Positions 9,456 through 19,112 of a DNA stretch of 64,000 nucleotides are shown piece after piece. The stretch is from Vibrio sp. Of7-15 (GTDB taxonomy: Bacteria; Pseudomonadota; Gammaproteobacteria; Enterobacterales; Vibrionaceae). The notes beneath the pieces are model-generated. The model was not told the DNA's origin and made no database searches. It saw only the letters and a program-made list of their open reading frames with translations. Location of the stretch: contig NZ_JAKRGH010000024.1 in NCBI RefSeq assembly GCF_022347565.1, positions 1-64,000 on the forward strand. The letters are read 5' to 3'. Numbering within the stretch: position 1 is the first letter of the stretch; each line of letters opens with the position of its first letter. Both the position numbers and the translations under genes were made by a program.

Positions 9456-10715
9456 CTATCTCGCCAGTTTATGATGCGCCTTTGAGAAATGCCCAGAGCA
9501 AAATGCCCCAACAATCGATAACTCCCCAGCCAAACAAATGGTCGCGCACACCTCTGCTAAGGCTTGAGAATGACCACTTCCGGATAAACCTAAAATATCT
9601 AAACACGCTTTCTGGCTTGGTAAACAAGTTCCTCCGCCAACGGTACCAACCATCAAATTAGGTAACGTCACAGAGGCATATAAACCGCCCTCTTTATTTA
9701 CCTCCATACGCGTGATACCCACTGCCGATTCCGCAACGCAGGCTGCATCTTGACCACATGCAATATACAAAGCCGCTAACGCATTAGCGTAATGCGCATT
9801 CACACCAATCGTACCACTTAACGCTCCGCCCACTGTGGTCATATGGCCAAAGTCCGTCATTTTTTGGGGCGTAGTGTGTAAATAGGTTTTGACCAGTTCA
9901 GCAGAAAGGTGAATTTCAGCCGTCACCTTTTTGCCACGAACACTACGTAGGGTTTGTGCCGTCGCTTTCTTATCACCCGATAGATTGCCATCAAGAAAAG
10001 CATACTCAGGCTTAATTGGGCTTTCTTCCATGATGTACTCAAACACAGCGTTGGTGGAGATCGTCACCATGTTTTGACCTGAAGCATCACCCGTTAAAAA
10101 CTCAAACACAAGATAGACATGGTTACCTTCAATATTGGTATTGATGTCCATTAGCTTGCCGTGCTGGGTTGTTGACTCTGCAATTGCCTTAAAAACGTCG
10201 TATTGCGTAACGATCCAAGCAACAAACTGGCCTGCCTGAATCAAATCATAAAAGGCAAAACCTGGTGTTCGAGTTACACCTTCATTTAGCAACATTGCCG
10301 TTGCACCACCAGCTTTGGAAATCAACGTTGCACCACGATGATAGGAAGCCACTAAAGCTGCTTCCGTAGTTGCCAAAGGCACATGATAATCCCCTTTAGC
10401 AAACAAGCCGTTCACTCGTAATGGGCCTGCAACCCCAACTGGTAATTTCACCGTACCGACAAAATTTTCAATATTTTTCTGATAATGCGTCATCTCGTCC
10501 TGAGTGACAGGATCCAACAATGCCTGCTTCGCACTTTCATTTTCCAACACATCCCAACGTTTACCCACCACCTTTTCATTGAGAAACGGACTTCTCGGTA
10601 GTTTCTTTTCTACGGGGGAGTTATCGGAATCGAGGCGTTGATGCAGATCTGAGGAGGATAATGTTCCAACCATCGACGTCATATAGTCTTGTCGATGTAG
10701 ATTCAATTTTGGCAT
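9456..10715 (-). CDS. mvaA: Hydroxymethylglutaryl-CoA reductase, class I
   Basis: Reduces HMG-CoA to mevalonate with NADPH (class I direction), or could run the reverse way. 419 aa. Motifs: PVGVAGPLRVNG (substrate loop), GDASGQNM, catalytic Lys in GDKKATAQTL, Asp in IACGQDAACV, GTVGGGT, and a C-terminal His in SGHFSKAHHKLAR. There is no membrane domain. Class I enzymes are typical of eukaryotes and archaea; their presence in Vibrio is a reported case of lateral transfer (established). No other mevalonate gene is in the window. The gene stands alone between mnmC and the aldehyde dehydrogenase. The first about 45 residues are not part of the conserved fold and the start is moderately sure (AAGAAG upstream). 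Confidence 0.9.
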   Translation of the reverse strand: MPKLNLHRQDYMTSMVGTLSSSDLHQRLDSDNSPVEKKLPRSPFLNEKVVGKRWDVLENESAKQALLDPVTQDEMTHYQKNIENFVGTVKLPVGVAGPLRVNGLFAKGDYHVPLATTEAALVASYHRGATLISKAGGATAMLLNEGVTRTPGFAFYDLIQAGQFVAWIVTQYDVFKAIAESTTQHGKLMDINTNIEGNHVYLVFEFLTGDASGQNMVTISTNAVFEYIMEESPIKPEYAFLDGNLSGDKKATAQTLRSVRGKKVTAEIHLSAELVKTYLHTTPQKMTDFGHMTTVGGALSGTIGVNAHYANALAALYIACGQDAACVAESAVGITRMEVNKEGGLYASVTLPNLMVGTVGGGTCLPSQKACLDILGLSGSGHSQALAEVCATICLAGELSIVGAFCSGHFSKAHHKLAR

Positions 10716-10879
10716 ATCAATACTTCTTAACTCATGATGCCGTGATTGTACTTGTTATAAAAAAAAATACTGCTCCTTCCAGAAATCGTGCAACACAAAG
10801 ACACAATTTTTCTATAAACCCCACTAAAAAATTGAACAAACAAGACCAACAATTTTCTGGCTGTATAGTAAGAAAAAAA

Positions 10880-10916
10880 CCATAAATAAAAGCTCAGCAA
10901 TACATCACTGAGCTTT
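10880..10916 (-). terminator. Terminator after the aldehyde dehydrogenase gene
   Basis: Nine-bp stem (10889-10897 with 10908-10916), 10-base loop, then an AT-rich minus-strand tail with a later T run. It lies about 30 bases past the stop codon. Confidence 0.75.
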
Positions 10917-10944
10917 GGTTATCAATTGGTTGGATCTCACTTAA

Positions 10945-12465
10945 TTAGAAAAAACCAAGTGGGTTAGAATCATAACTCACCAGCATGTTCTTGGTATTCT
11001 GATAATGATCCAGCATCATTTTATGAGTCTCACGGCCAATGCCCGATTTCTTATAACCGCCAAATGCCGCATGAGCCGGGTAAGCGTGGTAGCAGTTCAC
11101 CCAAATACGACCAGCTTCAATATTGCGAGCCGCCTTATAAGCCAGGTTCGTATCACGAGTCCATACACCCGCACCTAAGCCATATTCCGTATCGTTGGCA
11201 ATCTCTAGCGCTTCTTCATTGGTTTTAAACGTCGTAATTGCGATAACAGGGCCAAAAATTTCTTCTTGGAAAATACGCATTTTATTGTCGCCTTTGAACA
11301 TGGTTGGCTGCACATAATAGCCCTTGTTTAAATCGCCATCTTGCTGTTTGGCTTCACCGCCTAATAAAACTTCAGCCCCTTCATTACGGCCAATTTCCAT
11401 GTAGCTCATTATTTTATCAAACTGCTCATTCGATGCTTGCGCACCAACTTGAGTCTCCGTATCTAGCGGGTTGCCTTGCTTAATGGTTTTGGCACGCTCA
11501 ACCACTTTACTAATAAACGCATCATAAATATCTTCATGAATAAGGACACGCGATGGGCATGTACATACTTCCCCTTGGTTAAAGAAAGCCAGCAAAATAC
11601 CTTCAATACATTTATCTAGGTACTCATCTTCATGATCCATCACATCTTTAAAGTAGATATTCGGAGACTTACCACCAAGCTCAACGGTGGATGGGATCAA
11701 GTTATCAGCAGCACATTTCAGAATATGCTGACCAACACTGGTAGAGCCCGTAAAGGCGAGTTTCGCAATGCGATCGCTGGTTGCTAATGCTTGGCCCGCT
11801 TCAGCACCATATCCATTTACCACATTCACCACCCCTGCCGGGATCAGATCACCGATCAACTCCATCAAAACTAGGATCGATGTGGGTGTCTGCTCAGCTG
11901 GCTTTAGCACGACACAGCACCCAGCAGCCATTGCTGGTGCCAATTTCCAAGCCGCCATTAGAAGCGGGAAGTTCCATGGAATGATCTGCCCTACCACCCC
12001 AACTGGTTCTGGAAAATGATAGCTCGCCGTATTGGCATCTAATTCCGCCGCCGAACCTTCTTGTGCTCGAATACAACCAGCAAAATAACGGAAATGATCC
12101 ACCACCAATGGTAAATCCGCCGCTAATGTTTCACGTACTGCTTTGCCATTTTCCCAGCTTTCGACAACAGCCAATGATTCAATGTTTTGCTCAATACGAT
12201 CCGCTATTTTTAGCAACATATTAGAACGTTCAGTCACCGACGTATTCCCCCACTGGGCACGTACTGCATGGGCTGCGTCTAACGCTAAATTAATATCTTG
12301 CTCTGTTGAAGCCGGCACTTCACAAAAAGGCTGACCATTTACTGGAGAGGTATTTTCAAAGTATTGGCCATTAACAGGGGGAACCCACTCACCGCCGATA
12401 AAGTTTTCATAACGTGGCTTGAAGTTAACAATGGCGTTGTCTGTTCCCGGCTGAGCATAAATCAT
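10945..12465 (-). CDS. NAD-dependent aldehyde dehydrogenase (AcoD/ExaC/AldB type)
   Basis: Oxidises short aldehydes such as acetaldehyde to acids in the cytoplasm. 506 aa, the standard ALDH length. Motifs: [12 protein letters not shown] (about 165), FTGSTSVG (NAD loop, about 245), VELGGKSPN with general-base Glu (about 268), catalytic Cys in GEVCTCPSR (about 302, flanked by a second Cys as in AcoD/ExaC), EEIFGPV (about 400). C-terminal end NPLGFF is typical of this subgroup. The gene is divergent from an AcoR-like sigma-54 activator and has a matching sigma-54 promoter, so induction by an aldehyde, alcohol or acetoin is likely. Substrate is inferred from family only. Confidence 0.9.
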   Translation of the reverse strand: MIYAQPGTDNAIVNFKPRYENFIGGEWVPPVNGQYFENTSPVNGQPFCEVPASTEQDINLALDAAHAVRAQWGNTSVTERSNMLLKIADRIEQNIESLAVVESWENGKAVRETLAADLPLVVDHFRYFAGCIRAQEGSAAELDANTASYHFPEPVGVVGQIIPWNFPLLMAAWKLAPAMAAGCCVVLKPAEQTPTSILVLMELIGDLIPAGVVNVVNGYGAEAGQALATSDRIAKLAFTGSTSVGQHILKCAADNLIPSTVELGGKSPNIYFKDVMDHEDEYLDKCIEGILLAFFNQGEVCTCPSRVLIHEDIYDAFISKVVERAKTIKQGNPLDTETQVGAQASNEQFDKIMSYMEIGRNEGAEVLLGGEAKQQDGDLNKGYYVQPTMFKGDNKMRIFQEEIFGPVIAITTFKTNEEALEIANDTEYGLGAGVWTRDTNLAYKAARNIEAGRIWVNCYHAYPAHAAFGGYKKSGIGRETHKMMLDHYQNTKNMLVSYDSNPLGFF

Positions 12466-12551
12466 AATGTCTTCCTTGTTACTGTTGTTAGTTAGGGCAC
12501 AAAGCGGCTTATTTATTTAGCTGTATGCCACTCTGTTCACAAATCTAATAA

Positions 12552-12568
12552 CGCAAAGCTCAGACCAA
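12552..12568 (-). promoter_or_regulatory. Sigma-54 promoter for the aldehyde dehydrogenase gene
   Basis: Minus strand reads TGGTCTGAGCTTTGC, with GG and GC exactly 10 bases apart as sigma-54 requires (-24/-12). The predicted start near 12541 leaves a leader of about 75 bases. It lies between the gene and its presumed activator. Confidence 0.7.
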
Positions 12569-12656
12569 CAATGAACATTTGGTGTTAATAAAATGTAACG
12601 TTATGATTAAATAAAATTTTCACAATCATATAAGAAAAATGACTCGCACAGCCCAA

Positions 12657-12691
12657 GTGTTCAATCCTGTTCCATTGTTCCGTTTTGACAC
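12657..12691. promoter_or_regulatory. Candidate upstream activating sequence for the AcoR-like regulator
   Basis: Imperfect inverted repeat GTGTTCAA (12657-12664) and TTTTGACAC (12683-12691), enclosing two direct TGTTCC-like boxes. It sits about 90-125 bases upstream of the sigma-54 promoter, a usual enhancer distance, with an AT-rich stretch between that could bend or bind IHF. The binding protein is inferred from context. Confidence 0.4.
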
Positions 12692-12724
12692 ACCCAAACT
12701 GTATCAGCATAGGACACTCCTGCC

Positions 12725-14512
12725 ATGACCTTACAAACTACCCCGCACTCTGACTCTTGGCTAAACAGTTCATGGCAACGCAGCCGACATGCAGGTTTAA
12801 AAGAGTCTGAAACCCCTGAACATATCCGTTTAAATAGAGTCGATTTACAACACAAGAAAGACGAGTCTGCGCTACTGATTAATGTGATTGAAAAACATGC
12901 ATTTCCTTTATTCAAACAAGCTTTAGCACACACTCAAAGCCGACTCATTATTGCAGACAATAATGGTGTGATCTTAACGTCTTGGGGACAAGAAAAGTTC
13001 GCTAATCGACTTACCGATGTCGCTTTAGAAGCAGGTGTATGTTGGCAAGAAAAGCATAAAGGCACCAATGCAATAGGTACCGCCTTAACCGAAAAAAACC
13101 TTACTTGTGTACGAGGCCAACAACATTTTATTTCAAACCACCGCTTTCTCAGCTGCACTGCCAGCCCTATTTTTTCCCCAGACGGTAAGCTTATTGGTAT
13201 TTTAGACATCACGAGCGAGCAACAAATACACAACATTCAGGTCAACCTGTTGGTGCAAACTATGGTTCAACAGGTTGAAAGTGCTCTCATGAACCATGTT
13301 CCTCAAGGGAGCTACCGTTTTGATATCGCCCTCTCCGACTCCCTACTTCATACTGGGTGGCAGGGGATCATTGTGACAAATGAATCAGGAAAAGTTTTGG
13401 CTTACAATTCAATCGCCAGCCAGTTACTTGAAAAGCCCATTTTAATAGGTGAAACCCTAGAGGCTTTTTGGCAACAAAGCTGGCCACCTCAGAATGCAGC
13501 TCCAAGATCCATCAAAACCTCTAGCAATAATGTCAGCATTGCGTGTCAGGCCCTTGCTCCCAAAAACCGAACGTTCACCGCTTCTAACTCCTTGCACTAT
13601 GGCGATAGTGCCGTAGAGAAAATATGGCAGCAGGCATGCAAAGTGATCAATAAAGACATCCCTTTGCTGATTTTAGGTGAAACCGGAGTCGGAAAAGAGC
13701 AGTTTGTTAAACAGCTCCACCAAGTCAGCCAAAGAAAGAAAGCGCCTCTGGTAGCAGTAAACTGTGGTTCTTTACCTAGTGAGTTATTAGAGTCGGAATT
13801 ATTTGGTTATGTAGGCGGCGCGTTTACCGGAGCAAATCGACAAGGCTATTTAGGCAAAATTCGTCAGGCCAATAAAGGCATATTATTTTTAGATGAAATT
13901 GGTGAAATGCCACTTTCAGCGCAAAGCCGACTGCTTCGCGTATTGCAAGAACGTGAAGTGGTGCCTATTGGTAGCAACAGCATTGAACACGTCGACATTC
14001 AAATTATCGCGGCTACACACAATAACCTGCTAGAGTCTGTCGAAAAGGGGACCTTTCGCCAAGACTTATTCTATCGCCTAAATGGGCTTACCCTCAATAT
14101 TCCGGCCCTTCGTGAACGTGATGATCTCAAAGCATTAATTCATCAAATTCATGGGAAATATTCAGAGCAAAAACAACATATTTCCCCCACACTCACCAAG
14201 CTTCTACAAACCTACGCTTGGCCTGGCAACCTACGAGAACTAGATAGCATGATGAAAGTTGCATGCCTACTCTCTGAAGGAAAGAAAACCTTAGAACTTT
14301 CCGATATTCCTTCCAATATTCAGCAGCAGCTTTTCTCGGAACCAGTGAAAGCAGAAGAACCTATTGCGCAACCTAGCTTAAAACAATCTATCCACTCCCG
14401 GTTGCTAGAAACCTATAAAAGTAACAGCGGTAATATCAGTAAGACGGCGAGACAACTGGGTATCAGCCGCAATACGCTTTATCGGAAGCTAAAAGAAATT
14501 GGATGTAAATAA
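12725..14512 (+). CDS. Sigma-54-dependent activator, AcoR-like
   Basis: Enhancer-binding activator; senses a small molecule and drives RNA polymerase-sigma-54. 595 aa. Order: N-terminal region with GAF-type sensor (about 60-180, containing the GTNAIGTAL and SPIF stretches usual in AcoR), a PAS-like segment (about 210-270), AAA+ ATPase with Walker A GETGVGKE (317-324), the sigma-54 contact loop GAFTGA (about 365), Walker B GILFLDEIGE, and a C-terminal Fis-type helix-turn-helix (about 567-592, ISKTARQLGISRNTLYRKL). Divergent from the aldehyde dehydrogenase, which has a sigma-54 promoter. A small methyltransferase gene follows 18 bases later. Likely target is the dehydrogenase (inferred). Confidence 0.88.
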   Translation: MTLQTTPHSDSWLNSSWQRSRHAGLKESETPEHIRLNRVDLQHKKDESALLINVIEKHAFPLFKQALAHTQSRLIIADNNGVILTSWGQEKFANRLTDVALEAGVCWQEKHKGTNAIGTALTEKNLTCVRGQQHFISNHRFLSCTASPIFSPDGKLIGILDITSEQQIHNIQVNLLVQTMVQQVESALMNHVPQGSYRFDIALSDSLLHTGWQGIIVTNESGKVLAYNSIASQLLEKPILIGETLEAFWQQSWPPQNAAPRSIKTSSNNVSIACQALAPKNRTFTASNSLHYGDSAVEKIWQQACKVINKDIPLLILGETGVGKEQFVKQLHQVSQRKKAPLVAVNCGSLPSELLESELFGYVGGAFTGANRQGYLGKIRQANKGILFLDEIGEMPLSAQSRLLRVLQEREVVPIGSNSIEHVDIQIIAATHNNLLESVEKGTFRQDLFYRLNGLTLNIPALRERDDLKALIHQIHGKYSEQKQHISPTLTKLLQTYAWPGNLRELDSMMKVACLLSEGKKTLELSDIPSNIQQQLFSEPVKAEEPIAQPSLKQSIHSRLLETYKSNSGNISKTARQLGISRNTLYRKLKEIGCK

Positions 14513-14530
14513 TCATTTGAAGGAATGGTC

Positions 14531-14983
14531 ATGCACTTAAAAGTTCCACCGCCAATCATATTACTGCTTGCTATGATCGGTATGTATTTTCTCTCAGTTT
14601 ATTGGCCTTTGAGGTATTTTTCCTTTCAAGGACAACTTTGGCTAGCGCTCATATTATGCTGCTTAGGAACACTACTGCCTGTTGCGGGTTTTGTTTCATT
14701 TCAGAAAGCCCGCACCACCGTCAACCCACACCAACCAGAATCTTCTTCGCATTTGGTCACTTCAGGTGTTTATCGCCTCTCTAGGAACCCAATGTATTTA
14801 GGGTTTTCTTTAATTTTGCTTGCTGCTTTTGTTTACTTTGGCAGCTTGTCTTCCTTGCTCATGTTTCCTGCCTTTATTGCTTATATCAACTACTTTCAGA
14901 TCAAGCCAGAAGAAGCTATTTTAGAGGGACTGTTTGCCGAGGAATACCTACAATATTGCCAACAAGTTCGGCGCTGGTGTTAG
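14531..14983 (+). CDS. Isoprenylcysteine carboxyl methyltransferase-family membrane protein
   Basis: Small integral membrane protein of the ICMT/phospholipid methyltransferase family, about 150 aa. Four hydrophobic segments are visible (about 7-24, 34-56, 90-112 and a short one near 115-125). The conserved C-terminal core G-V-Y-R-L-S-R-N-P-M-Y-L-G (about 80-92) and the late E-E-Y-x-x-Y motif bind S-adenosylmethionine in this family. Substrate unknown. I chose the second ATG because AGGA lies 6 bases before it; an ATG two codons earlier touches the ribosome site. It follows the AcoR-like gene closely and probably shares its transcript. Confidence 0.75.
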   Translation: MHLKVPPPIILLLAMIGMYFLSVYWPLRYFSFQGQLWLALILCCLGTLLPVAGFVSFQKARTTVNPHQPESSSHLVTSGVYRLSRNPMYLGFSLILLAAFVYFGSLSSLLMFPAFIAYINYFQIKPEEAILEGLFAEEYLQYCQQVRRWC

Positions 14984-15003
14984 CTTTCTAAGCAATCAGG
15001 CAC

Positions 15004-15034
15004 AAAAAAAGCACTCAATTTACGCTGAGTGCTT
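15004..15034 (-). terminator. Rho-independent terminator after yfcL
   Basis: Nine-bp stem (15009-15017 with 15026-15034) followed by a run of seven T on the minus strand. It also lies at the 3' side of the convergent methyltransferase gene. Confidence 0.9.
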
Positions 15035-15051
15035 CCATAAAATGCTGAAAC

Positions 15052-15321
15052 TTAGCTGTCTGCTTTAGATTGCAGCTGCTGCCATAGATCATCAACAATA
15101 ATTCGATCAGCAGGGGAAAGCTCGGCTTTCGCATCATCCAGACTTTTTACAATACGCTTTTTTAGCTCATCTAAATCAGAGATTTCTTCTGCTTCGCAGT
15201 CTGCCGCAGATAGGGAGATATGGCCACGTAAGTAGCCACCAGCAAACAACTCATCGTCAGATGCGGTTTCAACTTGTTGGTCGATAAGTTCAAGTAATGT
15301 TTCTTCGTATTGTGCAATCAT
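15052..15321 (-). CDS. yfcL: YfcL family protein
   Basis: Small acidic cytoplasmic protein (89 aa) of unknown function, similar in length and sequence pattern to YfcL of enterics. Visible features: MIAQYEETLLELIDQQV start, G-G-Y-L-R-G-H segment (28-34), and a C-terminal helix rich in Asp and Glu. It lies 83 bases after epmC in the same direction, as in other gammaproteobacteria where yfcL neighbours yfcM (epmC) and aroC-prmB. No motif gives a biochemical role. Confidence 0.8.
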   Translation of the reverse strand: MIAQYEETLLELIDQQVETASDDELFAGGYLRGHISLSAADCEAEEISDLDELKKRIVKSLDDAKAELSPADRIIVDDLWQQLQSKADS

Positions 15322-15404
15322 CTAAGGCTGGCCTTCATTGAGCTAATTATGCCGATAATCCTAACGACAGAAGATAAATTTGCAACGTCTTTCTCTTCCG
15401 AGCC

Positions 15405-15935
15405 TCAACTAACAACGAATTGCTCCGGCGTAAGATCGGGGGTTTGATAGAAATCACGCAAAGCGTCCGACAGCATTTTCACGCGAAGAGGTAAACCTGC
15501 GTCTAAAATCGTCATCACTTCTGCGTGCACTTTTTTCATAAATAACAAACGGTCTGGCTCAAAGTCACCATTTAAATTGTCGCAGCTCACCGTAAAAGGA
15601 AAACCCGCACTCACTGATAAAATCCACTCATACGCTTGTGGACGGATCTCAACTTTTTCGAACTCCGCTTGTACTTGCTCTGTACGACCATCAGGCTCAT
15701 ACCAATAACCAAAATCTTCTAAAAGACGCCTTTGAGGGCCTGCTACACACCAATGCGCAATTTCGTGTAATGCCGAAGCATAAAAACCACGTGCAAAAAT
15801 AATACGGTGGTACGCATACTGCTCGTCCGCAGGAAGGTAAATAGGCTCATCACCACCTAGCTCAAGTTTGGTATTAAAATCTTGAAAAAACGTATGATTA
15901 AAGGTGCTGATTAGGTCTTGGTAGTTATGGCTCAT
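15405..15935 (-). CDS. epmC: Elongation factor P hydroxylase
   Basis: Hydroxylates the beta-lysyl-lysine of elongation factor P, the last step of the EpmA/EpmB/EpmC pathway. 176 aa, usual length (formerly YfcM). The diagnostic metal site HEIAHW is at 57-62 (His57, Glu58, His61), followed by AGPQRRLLEDFGYWYEPDGR. The ATG follows AACGACATTTGTA, a weak ribosome site. Same direction as yfcL. Confidence 0.93.
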   Translation of the reverse strand: MSHNYQDLISTFNHTFFQDFNTKLELGGDEPIYLPADEQYAYHRIIFARGFYASALHEIAHWCVAGPQRRLLEDFGYWYEPDGRTEQVQAEFEKVEIRPQAYEWILSVSAGFPFTVSCDNLNGDFEPDRLLFMKKVHAEVMTILDAGLPLRVKMLSDALRDFYQTPDLTPEQFVVS

Positions 15936-16150
15936 TACAAATGTCGTTCAGTTCAAACATAAAACAAACCGATATTTTACGCCCGATAAAAGCAGATGTC
16001 TTTGATTTACTCCCTATACGCAGATACCTAGTGAATTAATTTTACTAATCCGAACGGGACAACGTTACTTTTTCTAGTTTGTCATACAATTTACTTTCAC
16101 TTACAATAACCTCTGTTTTATAAACCTGACCTCTGTAGATTTTCATATCC

Positions 16151-16789
16151 ATGTTACTAAGCATTTTATACATCATTGGCATCACGGCAGAAGCCATGAC
16201 TGGCGCATTGTCCGCTGGTAAAAAACAAATGGATTGGTTTGGCGTTATGCTCGTAGCCAGCGCAACCGCAATTGGTGGTGGCACGGTACGAGATATTTTA
16301 TTAGGGCATTACCCATTAGGCTGGGTAGAAAACCCACACTTTTTAATGATCACCTGTATTGCTGGTGTGATTACGACATGGATTGGTCCATGGGTTGCGC
16401 GTAATCATCGTTTCTTTGTCTGGCTTGATTCTTTAGGCCTTATTGTTTTTAGTATTATTGGCTGTAAAGTCGCCCTTGATATGGGGCTTCACCCTTTGAT
16501 CTGCCTCGTGTCTGCTATTGTGACAGGTGTGTTTGGTGGGTTATTACGAGATCTGATGTGTCGCCAAACCCCAATGGTGCTACATAAAGAGTTATATGCA
16601 TCGATATCACTGTTTTCAGCAGCGCTGTATTTAGGTCTTTTGCATTTCAATGTTGATGAACTGATAGCAACTGTTGCCACATTAGTGGTTGGCTTTAGCC
16701 TTCGCATGGCCGCAGTCAAATTCGGGTGGAGCTTACCAACCTTCCACTTTGAAGCAGATCCATCAGAAACAGTTTCAGAACACAAATAA
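16151..16789 (+). CDS. TRIC cation channel family membrane protein (YicG/UPF0126)
   Basis: Inner-membrane protein of 212 aa with seven hydrophobic segments and the internal duplication of this family. Each half has the glycine-rich kink motif followed by Arg-Asp: GGGTVRD at 42-48 and GGLLRD near 129-134. Prokaryotic TRIC proteins are trimeric monovalent cation channels (known family); the ion here is not shown by sequence. Start is the first Met of the first helix; the ribosome site is weak. Divergent from epmC; a 3' region rich in inverted repeats follows. Confidence 0.85.
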   Translation: MLLSILYIIGITAEAMTGALSAGKKQMDWFGVMLVASATAIGGGTVRDILLGHYPLGWVENPHFLMITCIAGVITTWIGPWVARNHRFFVWLDSLGLIVFSIIGCKVALDMGLHPLICLVSAIVTGVFGGLLRDLMCRQTPMVLHKELYASISLFSAALYLGLLHFNVDELIATVATLVVGFSLRMAAVKFGWSLPTFHFEADPSETVSEHK

Positions 16790-16793
16790 CATT

Positions 16794-16925
16794 AGCTTAG
16801 GTAATTTACGTCATCCAACTTGAATTACCCTGAACTCAAGCTAAAGAGTTTACAAGTAAAAGAGCTTAGCGGCACTCAGCCGATATTTCCCCCTAGGTAG
16901 AGAAGCTGGGTGTCCCTCTCCCATC
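16794..16925. repeat. Cluster of inverted repeats after the TRIC gene
   Basis: Nested pairs: AGCTT/AAGCT (16794-16798, 16838-16842) enclosing GGTAATT/AATTACC (16800-16806, 16823-16829), then GCTAA/TTAGC (16840-16844, 16866-16870) and a GAGA/TCTC hairpin to about 16920. No clear terminator T run and no coding potential. It may be a 3' UTR structure or a small palindromic repeat element. Confidence 0.4.
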
Positions 16926-16963
16926 ATCATGAAATTGGGCACATCAATATTCACAATCCTGCA

Positions 16964-16992
16964 AACAAAAACGGCACTGATATCAGCGCCGT
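16964..16992 (-). terminator. Rho-independent terminator after the chemoreceptor gene
   Basis: Ten-bp stem with one wobble pair (16971-16980 with 16983-16992) and TTTTGTTT after it on the minus strand. It is 26 bases past the stop codon. Confidence 0.88.
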
Positions 16993-17018
16993 TTATTCAT
17001 AATAAAACCACCAAATAA

Positions 17019-18902
17019 TTAAACGATAAAGGTCGCAACCTTACCGTTAAGGTCATTAGCTTGACCATTTAGATCTCGTGACTGCGATAAACTATGATCA
17101 GCATCTAGCGCCAGTTCATCCGTTACATCTTTAATCGCTGTGATCGTTTGGGTAATTTCACCTGTCACTTGAGTCTGTTCTTCCGCTGCTGTCGCAATCT
17201 GTGTGGCCATGTCACTGATTAACGCTACTGACTGATTAATTTCTTCCAGAGCAGAAGCCGCTTGATCCGCATCAGACACCGTTTCATGAGCCAGAGCCGA
17301 GCTGGTTCCCATTAAATCCACGGCTTTCCCCGTCGTTTTTTGTAAGGTATCAATCATGGATTTAATTTCTTCTGTCGACGTTTGGGTACGCTGAGATAAC
17401 ACACGTACTTCATCGGCAACCACAGCAAATCCACGCCCTTGCTCACCCGCACGCGCAGCTTCAATAGCAGCATTCAACGCCAGTAAATTGGTTTGCTCTG
17501 CAATGCCTTGGATGGTAGCCAAAATAGTATTAATTTCTTGGGCGTGTTGGTTAAGATCTCCAATCACATTAGAGGCTTGATTCACTTCTTCAGCTAGGTT
17601 GTTAATAGAGCTCTTCGTATTCAGCACCAACTGACGCCCATTATCAGTACTGCCTGACGAGTCTTGCGCAGCTTTTGCGGTTTGCTCGGCATGAGAAGCA
17701 ATTTCTTGCGTGGCAGAAGCCATTTCGGTCACAGCGGTAGCAACCATTGTGATTTCTTGCTGCTGCTGATGTAATTCGCCAACCGCCTTATTAGAACGTT
17801 TCTCGCCTTCGACAGCGGTGGCTGTTAACCCTTCAGACTGCTGGCGAACGTGACCTATGAGCTGCTGTAAACTACCAACGAACTGATTAAAACTAGTCGC
17901 TAAGTTGCCGACTTCGTCTTTGGTATCAATATCAATTCGCTGCGTCAGATCACCACTCCCTTGTGCAATCAACTCAAGCGCATCTGACACTCGCTGCAAA
18001 GGTTTAAATAGATACGCACACAATAAGTTGAATAAGAAAGTACATATAATAACCACAAAAATAGTCGCAATAACTTGACTCCACATCGCTTTATATAAAG
18101 GCGCTAATAGTGAACCATAGTCAATCACAATCACTGTTTTTAAGCGGGTATTAGGTATGGCCTCTGCATACACAATAAGATCTTGACCATTGACATTAAA
18201 GTGCTCATTTTTCCCCATTTGAACCACACGCTGAATGTCATTATTATTTAGACCCAGTGTCGTAATGTCTTTATTGAGTAACTTTGTGTCCGCATGAGTA
18301 AAAATGGTGCCCTGCTCAGTGGCAATGAACATATAACCTTCACCTGGTAAAATCACTTTCTGAAGGTTGTTCACAATATCGTTGATCTCTACATCCGCTC
18401 CCAGTACAACTTGTTGATTTTGCAACTGGAGCGCTTTACCAAGAGATACCACATTTGCACCAGTAGCAGCGGCGACGGTCGGGTTGTCCATGAACACTTT
18501 TGAAGGGTTTGCCTTCGCATTAATGTACCAGCCCCACTTTCTCGGATCGTCATTTCCCGGAGGTAACACAACGCCATTGGCATTTTTCTGGGAACCATCA
18601 GGAAACGCAAGAAACACATTATCAAACTGACCTGAGTGTCGTGCTTGCTTTAAATGACGTTCAATGTCTTCCAAAGCAGCATCACTAGGTAATGCCGTTA
18701 AAGCACTGCCTTTAGACTCTAACCAATCACTTACGTATTGATTATAAGACGCCGCTGAGCTTTCAAGCCTCTGCTCAACTTCGATATCAAGACGTTGAAG
18801 TGACGACCAAAATGAAAGAAATTCAACCAGAATGCCCCCCAGGATGATTGCCACACTGGCCGACAACGCCAGCTTATTTTTCAATGTTAGATTTGCAAAC
18901 AT
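17019..18902 (-). CDS. Methyl-accepting chemotaxis protein, dCache type
   Basis: Transmembrane chemoreceptor, 627 aa. First membrane helix at about 10-30, periplasmic double-Cache-like sensor (about 35-270; [20 protein letters not shown] and [17 protein letters not shown] are typical), second helix (about 275-298), HAMP (about 300-352), then a long methyl-accepting coiled coil. Its hairpin tip contains the conserved [20 protein letters not shown] and FAVVADEVR. The C-terminus lacks a CheR-tether pentapeptide. Ligand unknown; dCache receptors often bind amino acids. It probably feeds CheA/CheW encoded at 43-50 kb. A possible sigma-28 -10 box lies just upstream. Confidence 0.92.
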   Translation of the reverse strand: MFANLTLKNKLALSASVAIILGGILVEFLSFWSSLQRLDIEVEQRLESSAASYNQYVSDWLESKGSALTALPSDAALEDIERHLKQARHSGQFDNVFLAFPDGSQKNANGVVLPPGNDDPRKWGWYINAKANPSKVFMDNPTVAAATGANVVSLGKALQLQNQQVVLGADVEINDIVNNLQKVILPGEGYMFIATEQGTIFTHADTKLLNKDITTLGLNNNDIQRVVQMGKNEHFNVNGQDLIVYAEAIPNTRLKTVIVIDYGSLLAPLYKAMWSQVIATIFVVIICTFLFNLLCAYLFKPLQRVSDALELIAQGSGDLTQRIDIDTKDEVGNLATSFNQFVGSLQQLIGHVRQQSEGLTATAVEGEKRSNKAVGELHQQQQEITMVATAVTEMASATQEIASHAEQTAKAAQDSSGSTDNGRQLVLNTKSSINNLAEEVNQASNVIGDLNQHAQEINTILATIQGIAEQTNLLALNAAIEAARAGEQGRGFAVVADEVRVLSQRTQTSTEEIKSMIDTLQKTTGKAVDLMGTSSALAHETVSDADQAASALEEINQSVALISDMATQIATAAEEQTQVTGEITQTITAIKDVTDELALDADHSLSQSRDLNGQANDLNGKVATFIV

Positions 18903-18915
18903 GAAATACCCTACT

Positions 18916-18923
18916 TTATCGTT
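18916..18923 (-). promoter_or_regulatory. Possible sigma-28 (FliA) -10 element for the chemoreceptor
   Basis: Minus strand AACGATAA resembles the sigma-28 -10 box GCCGATAA (6 of 8). The -35 side is poor. Chemoreceptor genes are often FliA targets, and fliA lies in this window. Confidence 0.3.
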
Positions 18924-19053
18924 CTACAGCAAAAAAGAAGTCATTGGCATTTTCTATGTCCTACTGGAATTAGAAACACCAAGCGACCAAAAAACAAACA
19001 GCTCTTATTGTTAATATGGCACTGTTTAGTAACATCATAATTATTTATAAGTC

Positions 19054-19086
19054 ATAAAAAAGCGAGGTCTTCTACAGCCTCGCTTT
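19054..19086 (-). terminator. Rho-independent terminator after aroC
   Basis: AAAGCGAGG/CCTCGCTTT stem (about 19058-19067 with 19078-19086) and a T run on the minus strand, 27 bases past the aroC stop. Confidence 0.9.
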
Positions 19087-19112
19087 CTTTATCTTGGGAT
19101 AATGTCAATTTT

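Noticed and set aside
12520-12545. Second sigma-54-like TGGCAT element before the aldehyde dehydrogenase
   Set aside because: The GC at -12 is missing at the required spacing; the element at 12553-12567 fits fully.
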